From the NCBI RefSeq assembly GCF_017874215.1, contig NZ_JAGGLB010000024.1:62001-126000 (forward strand): DNA of 64,000 bases, given 5' to 3'. Position 1 is the stretch's first letter. Each line of letters starts with the position of its first letter. Below the pieces are notes generated by a model. That model was not told the DNA's origin, searched no databases, and was given only the letters and a program-made list of their open reading frames with translations. Shown here piece by piece: positions 36,039 to 45,078 of the stretch. This DNA comes from Paenibacillus eucommiae (lineage in GTDB: Bacteria; Bacillota; Bacilli; Paenibacillales; NBRC-103111). Made by a program: the position numbers and the translations under genes.

Positions 36039-37763
36039 ATGGATATGATTTCGCTCCCCCCGTTCCGCTCTGGCATTTTCCTTAAGCTGCTCATTACGCT
36101 ATTGTTTATTTTTATCCCGATCTATCTGATCAGCTTCATGATGAATAAATCCGGCGAAAATATTATAAGGCAGCAAATTTTATACTTAATGGAGCAGAAA
36201 TCCTCCTTCTTCGTAACTTCCTTGGACGCGGAATTCAACCGCATCTTCAAACTGCAAACGAACTTTCTGAACGACTCGGATCTGCAGGACGTCAGCATTC
36301 GTCCCGATTCCTTAAGCAGCTATGAATTGACGAAAGCGATTAACGATCTCCATTCCAAGCTGTTGACACTTTCCGAATCCAGCCGATATATTAAAGAAGC
36401 TTTCGTCATTATGCCTAACATTGACCGGCGTCTTTCCTCCACGGCAGGTCTGTCTCCGATGGATCCTGCCCAGCTTGAAGATTTCCGTATTTCCACGACT
36501 TCCACGAACGGCTTGTACATGAAGGACAATCGCATCTACACGGTACTCGGTTACCCACACGTGACCAAAACACAATATTTGCTCATTATTGAATTGTCCG
36601 TTCCAGCCATTAGCCGCGAGCTCGTCGATCCGAACGAAGTCGGAAACGGAGCTTCGTTTCTACTCGTTCGGGACAATGCCGCTAATACGAATATGATCGT
36701 TTCTTCAGCGGAAGCCGGTACGGAGAAGATGCAATTCATGGCACAAAGCACTGTCATGGATGGAAACGTGCTGGAAATCGGGGACAAGCGATATATGCGT
36801 TTTATCGAATCATTCAAATTTGCCAATTGGGATTTCGTTACGATCGTCGAGGACAACCACATCCTTAAGCCCGTCTATTCGTTCAAAAAATGGTTGTGGA
36901 TATTATCGCTGATTTCCGTTATTATCGTCATTGTTGTTTCGCTTTCTTTGCGGCGAGTTATTCATAAGCCGCTGCATAAATTAATTCGGGGATTCAAATG
37001 GGTCGAGAATGGCCAGTTCGATCTTAATTTGCAGCATTGGAACAATGACGAATTCGACTATTTATACCGTAAATTCAACACGATGGCGGGCAAACTGAAA
37101 ATACTCATTCAGGAAGTGGCCGAGCAATCCAAACGCAGTCAGAATGCGGAATTGAAACAGCTGCAATCCCAAGTAAACCCCCATTTTCTGCACAATAGTT
37201 TGTATATTATTTACCTGATGGCTCAAGACGAAAACTATGCGGGCGTATCCGAAATGTCCGAGCACTTAGGGGAGTACTTTAAATTCATCACCCAGAACAA
37301 GGCGGATTTCATCCCTCTGGAGAAGGAAATACAGCACGGCAAAACATACTGCTCCATCCAACAACTTCGCTTCGGCAGCAAGATTGTGTTCCGGATTGAT
37401 ATATTCGGGTCGCCTGACGTTTGGGAGGTTCCCCGTCTAATCATTCAGCCGTTTCTGGAAAACGCAATCATTCACGGCCACGAGAACACAATGGAAGGCG
37501 GTTTCGTAAACGTACGCTTGTTCATTGAGCCGGATTCGTTAAAAATCGAGATCGAGGATAATGGCAAAGGGATGACGTTCGAGCAATTGCATGATTGGGA
37601 AAATAAGCATAGCGGCACCCATGCGCTGGAGGATCATGCGCTGTGGAACGTTCATCGCCGCCTGCAATTGCGCTATGGAAGCCGCAGCGGAATCAACTTG
37701 CAAGTAAACCGATATGGCGGAGTGACCGCTACCCTGTCCATCTTCAAAGAAGGAGATGATTGA
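36039..37763 (+). CDS. YesM-type sensor histidine kinase
   Basis: 574 residues from ATG 36039, chosen for AAAGGAGG ten bases upstream; the frame itself begins earlier at 35967. Membrane helix near 12-32 (LKLLITLLFIFIPIYLISF), an extracytoplasmic sensor region, a second helix near 285-310, a HAMP-like linker, the His_kinase segment QSQVNPHFLHNSLYII with the phospho-accepting histidine, and an ATPase domain with N box (ENAIIHG) and G box DNGKGM. It is followed with no gap by the YesN-type response regulator and diverges from the importer/SLH operon, its probable target. Confidence 0.93.
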   Translation: MDMISLPPFRSGIFLKLLITLLFIFIPIYLISFMMNKSGENIIRQQILYLMEQKSSFFVTSLDAEFNRIFKLQTNFLNDSDLQDVSIRPDSLSSYELTKAINDLHSKLLTLSESSRYIKEAFVIMPNIDRRLSSTAGLSPMDPAQLEDFRISTTSTNGLYMKDNRIYTVLGYPHVTKTQYLLIIELSVPAISRELVDPNEVGNGASFLLVRDNAANTNMIVSSAEAGTEKMQFMAQSTVMDGNVLEIGDKRYMRFIESFKFANWDFVTIVEDNHILKPVYSFKKWLWILSLISVIIVIVVSLSLRRVIHKPLHKLIRGFKWVENGQFDLNLQHWNNDEFDYLYRKFNTMAGKLKILIQEVAEQSKRSQNAELKQLQSQVNPHFLHNSLYIIYLMAQDENYAGVSEMSEHLGEYFKFITQNKADFIPLEKEIQHGKTYCSIQQLRFGSKIVFRIDIFGSPDVWEVPRLIIQPFLENAIIHGHENTMEGGFVNVRLFIEPDSLKIEIEDNGKGMTFEQLHDWENKHSGTHALEDHALWNVHRRLQLRYGSRSGINLQVNRYGGVTATLSIFKEGDD

Positions 37764-37764
37764 G

Positions 37765-39426
37765 TTGAATCATGTGCTGTTAGTAGATGACGAGCCGATG
37801 ATTGTTGAAGGTCTCTACAACATGTTAAACCGAATCGAAGAGCTGGAGCTTATCGTCTGGAAGGCCCATTCCGCGATGGAGGGCATTCAGGTTATGCAAA
37901 ATAATCGCATCGACATTCTCATTACGGACGTCCGCATGCCGGGGATGTCCGGTATTGAACTGATCGGTCATGTGAGGAATCAGTGGCATCACTGCAAGGT
38001 CATCTTCCTATCTGGATACTCTGACTACGAGTATTTGCAAAGCGCATTCCGCCAAGGCGCCTTCGATTACTTGTTGAAGCCTGCCAAATACGACACCATT
38101 CTGGATACGCTGCAGCGCGTGATCCAGAATATTCATACCGAATGGCAAGAACAGAACGTCAGCGCGCAGGCGGAGCTTCATATGCAGCAAGCGCAAAATT
38201 TACTGCAAAAGGACTTTTTCCAAAACGTGCTGGGCCATAAAAAGCTGTCCGTGGAATCCATCGCCGAGCACATTCATCATTTTCAAATTCCGCTCTCTGC
38301 CGATCTGCCTCTCATCTTGATGATCGGCAGAGTAGACCGCTGGCCGGCCGGGTCGCAATTAAGGGATAAATTGCTGCTCGAATATGCCGTTAATAATATC
38401 GTGGAAGATTATTTGCAGCGCTTCTGCCAAATTGCAACCTACAGCGAGCAGCGCTATATGATCTGGTTCATTCAGCTTCGGGAGCCGGTCGCGCCGCAGG
38501 ACAATGTCGAAGAAATCAGGGATTTACCTAAATTGCATTGGTACATCGGCCAGTTGCTGGAGAAAATACAGCAGTCCATTCAGCAATATATCCATCTTCC
38601 CGTGTCGTTCGTGCTGTCCAAGTCGAACGTGAACTGGCCGGGCATTCCGAACACTTATGAGGAAATGTGCGAATGGATGCGCCGGGGGATCGGACTGGAT
38701 GAGAAGATTATCCTAGTTGAGCATGCCGACCTGCTGCTATCGCATTATGCCGAGCATGAGCTCTCCCCTCAGGAGATACGAAGACATATGAATCAATTGC
38801 TCCATTCGCTGGAATCCGGAGACAACGTTTCTTTCCACGCCGGCATGACCGAATTTTTCCGCTCCGTGCAGAAAACCGTATTTCTTGATTACAGCTTGCA
38901 GATGGAAATATTTTGCCATCTATCTACAATGTTTCTATCGTTTATGAACGCAAGGAAAATAACCAAAGAGATCGGTCATACACTTGAGTTAAAATATTTG
39001 GCCAACTATGGGATGTTCGCTAATTGGGCGGCTTTTGAAGAGTACTGTTCTCAGCTTGCGACGCTGCTATTTATGAATACTGAGACCGAGAGGAAAGACC
39101 AGAAGAAGGAAATCATCGATAAAGTAGATGCCTTTGTAATCAAATCGTTAAATAAGGATATTTCGCTTGACCAGTTGTCCAGCGTGTTCCATCTCAGCCC
39201 TTATTATTTATCGCGACTCTATCATGCCGAGAAAGGAATCACCTTGTCCGAACGGATTAAACAGCTCAAGATAGCGCGCTCTAAGGAATTGCTTCTGATC
39301 GATGGGATGAAAATTCAAGAGGTGTCCAACGAACTCGGCTTCGATAGCGTGTCGTATTTCACCAAGTTTTTCAAAAAAAACGTCGGTGTTACCCCGCAGG
39401 AATATAAAATCAATAATTCGGGATAA
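37765..39426 (+). CDS. YesN-type AraC response regulator
   Basis: 553 residues. TTG 37765 is chosen: GGAG lies nine bases upstream, whereas ATG 37756 directly abuts that GGAG. The receiver domain (1-120) has the acidic pocket VDDEP, phospho-acceptor in ILITDVRMPGMSG, and lysine in YLLKPAK. The C-terminal AraC HTH (about 455-550, DQLSSVFHLSPYYLSRLYHA, SYFTKFFKKNVGVTPQEYK) binds DNA. The stop of YesM lies 2 nt before this start, so translation is probably coupled. Confidence 0.93.
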   Translation: MNHVLLVDDEPMIVEGLYNMLNRIEELELIVWKAHSAMEGIQVMQNNRIDILITDVRMPGMSGIELIGHVRNQWHHCKVIFLSGYSDYEYLQSAFRQGAFDYLLKPAKYDTILDTLQRVIQNIHTEWQEQNVSAQAELHMQQAQNLLQKDFFQNVLGHKKLSVESIAEHIHHFQIPLSADLPLILMIGRVDRWPAGSQLRDKLLLEYAVNNIVEDYLQRFCQIATYSEQRYMIWFIQLREPVAPQDNVEEIRDLPKLHWYIGQLLEKIQQSIQQYIHLPVSFVLSKSNVNWPGIPNTYEEMCEWMRRGIGLDEKIILVEHADLLLSHYAEHELSPQEIRRHMNQLLHSLESGDNVSFHAGMTEFFRSVQKTVFLDYSLQMEIFCHLSTMFLSFMNARKITKEIGHTLELKYLANYGMFANWAAFEEYCSQLATLLFMNTETERKDQKKEIIDKVDAFVIKSLNKDISLDQLSSVFHLSPYYLSRLYHAEKGITLSERIKQLKIARSKELLLIDGMKIQEVSNELGFDSVSYFTKFFKKNVGVTPQEYKINNSG

Positions 39427-39436
39427 TTGTTTAAAT

Positions 39437-39953
39437 ATAAGAAAAATGCCTTGCGGCGTCCTTTGATGTGCATGTTCGTGACTTTGGTCCGTTGAGGAGG
39501 GAATGGCTGTGGGCTCCAGCCGCTGTTAAAGATTTGTTCCCTGATTGGATGGATGAGGAGGTAGGAACAAATCTTTAAATGCGGACGCTTCCGCTCTTCC
39601 ACCCACAGCCACTCCCTCTCTTTAGCTGCAATTGCATGAACACCAAGCTCAAACGGACTGCCAGCAAGGGTTTTCCTCTGGATGGAAGGAGATTTCCCCG
39701 CAGACCCAAGCCGCTGAGACTGAAGACGGCCCCGCCAGTGGGCACAACCAAGAGGTTCTGGTACTTTAACGATGTTTTTCATCGCTAAAAGTACCAGGTC
39801 GACTCCACAACCTTATTTAACGATGAAAACCATCGTTAAAATCCCCTTTTACCACCCAAAGAGGCCATCCGTCCTCTTTTAACGATGAAAATCATCCTTA
39901 ACGTGCCGATTGGCCTGGAAACACTCCTTTTAACGATCAAAAACATCGTTAAG
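39437..39953. repeat. Dispersed repeat family, copy C, most complete
   Basis: Contains both halves of the family. The long inverted repeat at 39496-39617 (arms GGAGGGAATGGCTGTGGG and CCCACAGCCACTCCC; inner arms AAAGATTTGTTCC and GGAACAAATCTTT) is followed by four 25-bp palindromes at 39765-39789, 39816-39840, 39878-39902 and 39929-39953 (spacings 51, 62, 51). Spacers are homologous to those in copy B. It fills the convergent gap between YesN and DoxX; 39954-40102 shows only A+T-rich DNA. Confidence 0.9.
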
Positions 39954-40102
39954 TCAGCAGAGGTTACTTTCCTGAGTAAAGAAGGGATAGTGACGATAGG
40001 GAAAAACCGTGATTCCTTTCTGAAAGTAAACTTATACTTTAGTATGTTCACAAAAAAGCCTTCAAACATCGGAAATCCTTGTGTTTAAAGGCTTTTTATT
40101 AC

Positions 40103-40471
40103 TTACCCTAAAAGATGTGGCAGTTCGTCTGCATATAAGAATACTACTGCAATAGCAATCAAGAGATTCAATAGGGCCGGTATCACTTTGCCGATAGGTT
40201 CTTTGACTCTGAAATGCGAGAGACACGCCAATAGCATCATAATGCCTATCAATATTCCTGTCCATGCGGCAATCTCCGGATACCAGTAGCCAATAATGAG
40301 TCCTATGCAAGCAACAATTTGAACGTAGCCCGTAATGACACGAAACCATTGAGGTAGTTTAATTGAATCAAATAAATCGACCTGATGCTTGGCTCCAACA
40401 ATCTTGCTTCCTCCAAAGAAAGCCATGGAGAAAAGCAGCCAACTTTGAAGAACGATGGTTAATATATGCAT
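40103..40471 (-). CDS. DoxX-like small membrane protein
   Basis: 122 residues with four predicted membrane helices. SMAFFGGSKIVGA near the N-terminus and PQWFRVITGYVQIVACIGLI are typical of the DoxX/DoxD-like family of Bacillota. The biochemical role of the family is poorly defined. It starts at ATG 40471 behind GGAAGGGG and is transcribed alone from the promoter at 40533-40560, with a palindrome between promoter and gene. Confidence 0.85.
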   Translation of the reverse strand: MHILTIVLQSWLLFSMAFFGGSKIVGAKHQVDLFDSIKLPQWFRVITGYVQIVACIGLIIGYWYPEIAAWTGILIGIMMLLACLSHFRVKEPIGKVIPALLNLLIAIAVVFLYADELPHLLG

Positions 40472-40507
40472 TCGAATCCCCTTCCGTATTCATTTATTAT
40501 CCAAACC

Positions 40508-40523
40508 GACACCAATCAGTGTC
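40508..40523. promoter_or_regulatory. Operator candidate before DoxX
   Basis: GACAC and GTGTC arms separated by six bases, placed between the DoxX -10 and start codon, where a TetR/MarR-type repressor could block transcription. Confidence 0.5.
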
Positions 40524-40532
40524 CTATTTCAT

Positions 40533-40560
40533 AATATATCACCATTACATACCTTGTAAA
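40533..40560 (-). promoter_or_regulatory. DoxX promoter
   Basis: Minus-strand -35 TTTACA (40555-40560), 16-bp spacer, -10 TATATT (40533-40538). Confidence 0.55.
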
Positions 40561-40651
40561 GCAATTTATTATGATAGATTTGGATTTGATAAAGAAAGGA
40601 TAGGGATCGGGATCACCCACACTCCAAGCATGCGGCCTAACGTAACTTGCT

Positions 40652-41842
40652 TTATAGGCTAGCTAACGCCTGATTAAAGTCTTCCATTAAATCCTCGATA
40701 TCCTCGAGCCCAACAGATAACCTAACGGTGTGCTCTAATCGTGTTTCATGCTCGGTGCGAGATTTCTGTTCGGGATTAATGGCTAGACCCGGGGAATAAA
40801 TCAGGCTTTCAAAGCCTCCCCAGCTCACGCCGATTTGAAATAGCTTCAGATTGTTCATCAGCTTTGCTACAGCATAAGGACCGCCATGCAGCTCAAAGCT
40901 GAACAAACCTGTATTCCCGCTAAACTGTCGTACCGCAAGCTCATGCTGCTCATGCTGCTCCAGCAAAGGAAGATTAACTCTGCTGACTTGAGGGTGCTGG
41001 CTAAGCATAAGCGCAATTTGCTTCGCGGACTCAGCATGCTGCTTCATACGTAATCCGAATGTCTTCAGTCCACGAGTAAGCAGCCACGCCTCCAACGGTG
41101 CTAATGCAGCCCCAAGCAATACAATTTCATTGTTCGCTATCGCGTCGATCCGCTCTTGCGAAGCAATGACTACTCCAGCAGTCACATCACTGTGACCTGA
41201 CAAATATTTGGAAGCGGAATGGATCACGATGTCAATACCCCATTCAATGGGACGCATAGTTGCAGGTGTTGCACAAGTGTTATCCATTACCGTTAGTAAT
41301 TGATGTTGTTTGGCGATTTGCACGACAGCCGGAATATCGAACACATCCATGTAAAAGGTTGAAAACCCTTCACAATACAGCATTTTCGTATTCGGCTTAA
41401 TCGCTGCCTGTACCTGGTCTAATTGTCTGAAATCCACGAAATCAGCAGTAATACCAAACTTAGGCAAGTAGTTTTGAAGCAGCTGATGTGTGCCACCGTA
41501 TATCGGATAGCTGCACACTACATGGTCGCCTTGGCTCAAGCAGTGAAGCAGCGTAGAAGAGATCGCTGCCATTCCCGAAGTGAATAGCTTGGCTGCCTCT
41601 CCCTTTTCCAACGCCGCTAGCTTCTTCTCTGCTATCTGCTGAGTAGGATTAGAAATCCTTGAATAATAATAAGTCTCTTCCTGCCATTGCGACTTTTGGA
41701 ATGCCTCATACGAATCAAATGTAAATAGTGTATTAATAAATACGGGTGGAACAACCGCTCCTAGAAACGTTTCATCCCCATAATGGGCAAGAATGGTCTG
41801 CATACCTGCACCCTTGGTTTCCTTCCCTAATTGCTTGCTCAT
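40652..41842 (-). CDS. Trans-sulfuration-family PLP enzyme (cystathionine synthase/lyase or methionine gamma-lyase type)
   Basis: 396 residues of the Cys/Met-metabolism PLP family. Conserved features are YYYSRISNPT, phosphate-binding SGMAAIS, and the Schiff-base lysine in HSASKYLSGHSDVTAG. The usual E-(S/T)-P-x-N-P motif near residue 155 reads CEGFSTFYMDVFDI, so the conserved Asn and Pro are lost, which points to a divergent specificity. It follows the MalG-type permease by 47 nt at the end of the phosphoesterase operon but has no obvious link to sugar phosphates, so co-transcription is uncertain. Confidence 0.88.
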   Translation of the reverse strand: MSKQLGKETKGAGMQTILAHYGDETFLGAVVPPVFINTLFTFDSYEAFQKSQWQEETYYYSRISNPTQQIAEKKLAALEKGEAAKLFTSGMAAISSTLLHCLSQGDHVVCSYPIYGGTHQLLQNYLPKFGITADFVDFRQLDQVQAAIKPNTKMLYCEGFSTFYMDVFDIPAVVQIAKQHQLLTVMDNTCATPATMRPIEWGIDIVIHSASKYLSGHSDVTAGVVIASQERIDAIANNEIVLLGAALAPLEAWLLTRGLKTFGLRMKQHAESAKQIALMLSQHPQVSRVNLPLLEQHEQHELAVRQFSGNTGLFSFELHGGPYAVAKLMNNLKLFQIGVSWGGFESLIYSPGLAINPEQKSRTEHETRLEHTVRLSVGLEDIEDLMEDFNQALASL

Positions 41843-41889
41843 CTTGTCCTCTCCACCCTCTACCTTTATCTATTCAAACTTATCGAGTG

Positions 41890-42726
41890 TTACCCTTTTA
41901 CAGCCCCATCCGTCAGTCCTTCAACAACAAATCGCTGCATAACGGCAAACATAATCAACGATGGAACGGTTGCTGCTATGCCTCCAGCCGTCATGACCCC
42001 CCAGTCAATATCATAGTTGTGTATAAACATGTTCAATCCTACTGGAATTGTTTTTAAACTGTCGCTGCTTATAAACATGACTGCTCCAAGCAGATCGTTC
42101 CACGCTCCAATAAAGGCAAAGATGAAGGTTGCAATCACACCTGGTACCATCAGAGGCAGAATGATTTTGAACAGTGACTGCATTTTGTTGCAGCCGTCGA
42201 TCAATGCAGCTTCTTCAAGATCCATCGGAATCCGATCGAAAAAGCTCCTCATCAGAATCAAGCTAAACGGAATCGTTCCCACTGTGTAGAAAAGGATGAG
42301 TCCACCCATTGTGTTGGTTAAGCCAAGCTTGGAATACATAATAATCGTCGGTACCAAAACAAGTACTCCGGGAATCAATTGTGTTAACAGCAATCCATAA
42401 ATGACAAGATTATGCCCTTTGAATTTGAACCTTGCCATCGCATAACCACCAAGTACAGCCAGAGAGGTGCCAAAGAATCCGGTAGCTAATGAAAGAATAA
42501 TACTGTTCTTAAAAAATAAAGCAAAATTAGACGTTTCGAAAAGATAGATGTAATTGTCAAATGTAATATGTTTAGGCCAATACTGAATATTTGTTGTAAG
42601 GATATCCAATTTGGGTTTTAACGATGTGATGAATAGCCAATAGAATGGCGCTAATACCATCAGCAGATAACCCAACAAAACAACAAAACGGACAATAACA
42701 ACAGGCGTACGTTGTTTTTTGTTCAT
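41890..42726 (-). CDS. ABC importer permease, MalG type
   Basis: 278 residues, six predicted membrane helices. The EAA loop is LEEAALIDGCNKMQSLFKI, and the C-terminus QRFVVEGLTDGAVKG is the MalG/UgpE ending, unlike the YtcP proteins in this window. Its ATG shares one base with the TAA stop of the MalF-type gene (TAATG), indicating coupled translation. Confidence 0.92.
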   Translation of the reverse strand: MNKKQRTPVVIVRFVVLLGYLLMVLAPFYWLFITSLKPKLDILTTNIQYWPKHITFDNYIYLFETSNFALFFKNSIILSLATGFFGTSLAVLGGYAMARFKFKGHNLVIYGLLLTQLIPGVLVLVPTIIMYSKLGLTNTMGGLILFYTVGTIPFSLILMRSFFDRIPMDLEEAALIDGCNKMQSLFKIILPLMVPGVIATFIFAFIGAWNDLLGAVMFISSDSLKTIPVGLNMFIHNYDIDWGVMTAGGIAATVPSLIMFAVMQRFVVEGLTDGAVKG

Positions 42727-43610
42727 TATAAGTTACCTGCCTTTTGAAATTTAGTGAGACGAAGGAAAACAAAAGCAAATAGGAGTAATAACAACATAAA
42801 GAATAGACCAATAGCCGCCGCTTGACCGTAGTCTAGCGATGCAAAAGCTTTCATGAACATATAAGAAGCTAAGATATTGGATGAATTTGCAGGTCCGCCA
42901 GTCGTCATAATATAGATCAATTCGGCAGATGAAAACACCCAAATGGTTCTTAGCAGCAATGTAATCAGAATGGTTTGCTTGATATAACTAAAGGTAACAT
43001 TCCAAAACTTAGAAATGATGCCCGCTCCATCCATCTCAGCCGCTTCGTAAAGCTCATTTGGAATAGATTGCATCGCTGCAAGCAGCATGATTGCAAAGAA
43101 AGGAATTCCTGTCCAGGCCATGGCAATAATAACCGAATACAAAGCCATTTGAGGATCTGACAGGAAATAAATTTTTTCGTGAATAAGGCCAAGCTTCAAC
43201 AAAATATCATTGACAGGCCCGTACTCGGTATTAAACAACCAGCGGAATGTCAAGCCAATGACAAAGGAGGAAACTGCCCACGGCAGGAAAACAATAGCCT
43301 GATAAACATTACGCAAAGGAAACGGGCGACTCAAAGCCAAAGCGAGGATAAAACCGAGTATAAATTGCGCCCCAACCGTTAAAACTACCCAGATTAGAGT
43401 GTTTTTCATGATTAATGGAAAGTTATTATCCGTAAAAACAGCTTTAAAGTTCTCAATTCCGTTAAAACCAATATCATTAGGAGCGGTCAGCTTATAGCTC
43501 TGGAAGGCGTACAAGATAGAACTCAATAAGGGATACGCCAGAAAAATAAATAATAGAAAAAAACTAGGAAAGAGCAGTATATATGGTTCATTCTTACGAA
43601 GATATTTCAA
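42726..43610 (-). CDS. ABC importer permease, MalF type
   Basis: The start is uncertain: TTG 43610 has GGGGG nine bases upstream and gives the usual short MalF N-terminus (294 residues); the frame extends to TTG 43643, which has no ribosome site. Hydrophobic N-terminal helix (YILLFPSFFLLFIFLAYPLL) and EAA loop LYEAAEMDGAGIISKFWNV identify a MalF/UgpA-type permease. Confidence 0.88.
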   Translation of the reverse strand: MKYLRKNEPYILLFPSFFLLFIFLAYPLLSSILYAFQSYKLTAPNDIGFNGIENFKAVFTDNNFPLIMKNTLIWVVLTVGAQFILGFILALALSRPFPLRNVYQAIVFLPWAVSSFVIGLTFRWLFNTEYGPVNDILLKLGLIHEKIYFLSDPQMALYSVIIAMAWTGIPFFAIMLLAAMQSIPNELYEAAEMDGAGIISKFWNVTFSYIKQTILITLLLRTIWVFSSAELIYIMTTGGPANSSNILASYMFMKAFASLDYGQAAAIGLFFMLLLLLFAFVFLRLTKFQKAGNL

Positions 43611-43650
43611 TTGTAGAAACCCCCAGTCACTTCTGAATTTCAAAAAAGCA

Positions 43651-43680
43651 TATCAGAGGTCAGTGAACCAACCCCTGATA
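43651..43680. promoter_or_regulatory. Stem-loop between binding protein and MalF genes
   Basis: TATCAGAGG and CCCCTGATA pair with one G-U mismatch around a 12-nt loop in the SBP-to-permease gap. No T tract. Confidence 0.5.
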
Positions 43681-43696
43681 GTATAGGAATCATATC

Positions 43697-45049
43697 TTAC
43701 TTGCCTGTATAATTTGCTGCATGCGGAACTGGGATGTCAGGGTGATCTTTCATAAATTTCTGTTGTGCCTTCGTTAAAAAGTCTCCCAAATGCTTCATCG
43801 TATCTTCAGCTGATTGTGTGCCTAATAAATATTTTTGTACTTCGGCATCCATAAAGCTTTCTCTGAATTCACCGAGCTCAGGGAATTTGCCATAATCAGC
43901 AGGAGGTATCAGCTTCGGATCATTCAATGAATCGATAAAGCCTTTCATCGGACCTTGACCTAACTCAGGATCCTTAAGTGAATCTTGCATGATTGGAATC
44001 AATGTCATTAATTTACTATATTTATTATTGTTTTCCGGTTTAGATAAGAACTCAATAAATTTCCATGCTGCTTCTTTATTCTTAGAGTTTTTGGAAATAC
44101 CGTAGCCCCATGAAGCTCCTGCCCCGCCATATGTGTTGCCGTCTACATCAGTAGGACTAGGAATAACCGTCCAAGTACCATCCTTCATGGAGGCTTTTGC
44201 CGTAGCTACTACTTCAGTAGTTTGAAATAGTATTCCGGTTACGCCAGATGTGAAGCCCTGCACCATTTCTTGATATCCCCAGTTTATAGAGTCCTTTGGA
44301 GCCCAGCCTTTTTTATACATATCGGTGTATTTCTTGAATGCAGTCAATGCTTCGGGTCTTAAAAGAACCGATGTGCCGTCTTCTTCATAGGTTTCGCCTT
44401 TTGTAACAGAGAGAATGTAAGCAAAGATTTGGTCAAACCCTGCACGAGCTCCACGGAACGAATAACCATAACGATTTTTGGATGGATCTGTCAATTTCTC
44501 GGCAACATTAAACATTTCATCCCATGTTTTAGGCAATTCCAGATTAGCCTCTTTCATCCAGTCTGTTCTTATGAACAATGCACCGCCCATAAAAGCATCC
44601 GGGATGTAATAAACATCTTTGTAGGGTTCACGCTGCTGTTTCTCGATTGTAACGTTTTTTATGAAGGCTGTAAGATTATCTTTCTTATCCCAATTATCAT
44701 ATTGGGTCGAAATCGGCTCCAGATAGCCTGCTGGAACAAAAGTAGTTAACCAGGCCGGGTAAACATTGACGACATCGGGCAGTGTTTTGCTTTGACCTTG
44801 TGTTGTTAGCTTTGCAAAAGCTTGATCCCAAGGCACTGTTTCCAATTTCACTTTGATATTCGTATTTTCCTTCTCGAAATCAGCAATGATTTCATTAAAG
44901 AACTTCTCTCTCTCAGGCGATGGCGCAACGTCAGTGAAGCTGATTTCAATATTCTTCCCTGAACCCCCGCTGTCGCTGCCGCTGCTACAAGCAGTTGCAA
45001 CCAACATTGCAATAATAATAATCGCTAACCCAACCATTTTTTTATTCAT
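43697..45049 (-). CDS. MalE/UgpB-type sugar-binding lipoprotein
   Basis: ATG 45049 is chosen, with AGAGG eight bases upstream, because the lipobox TACSSG then falls at about residue 20 (450 residues). The frame runs further to 45112 but overlaps the PHP gene there. EISFTDVAPSPEREKFFNEI and VPWDQAFAKLTTQ are characteristic of binding proteins of the MalE/UgpB class. With three phosphoesterase genes upstream, a phosphorylated ligand such as a glycerophosphodiester or sugar phosphate is inferred, not shown. Confidence 0.9.
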   Translation of the reverse strand: MNKKMVGLAIIIIAMLVATACSSGSDSGGSGKNIEISFTDVAPSPEREKFFNEIIADFEKENTNIKVKLETVPWDQAFAKLTTQGQSKTLPDVVNVYPAWLTTFVPAGYLEPISTQYDNWDKKDNLTAFIKNVTIEKQQREPYKDVYYIPDAFMGGALFIRTDWMKEANLELPKTWDEMFNVAEKLTDPSKNRYGYSFRGARAGFDQIFAYILSVTKGETYEEDGTSVLLRPEALTAFKKYTDMYKKGWAPKDSINWGYQEMVQGFTSGVTGILFQTTEVVATAKASMKDGTWTVIPSPTDVDGNTYGGAGASWGYGISKNSKNKEAAWKFIEFLSKPENNNKYSKLMTLIPIMQDSLKDPELGQGPMKGFIDSLNDPKLIPPADYGKFPELGEFRESFMDAEVQKYLLGTQSAEDTMKHLGDFLTKAQQKFMKDHPDIPVPHAANYTGK

Positions 45050-45078
45050 CGAAATAACCTCTCTCCATGCAATTTTAA

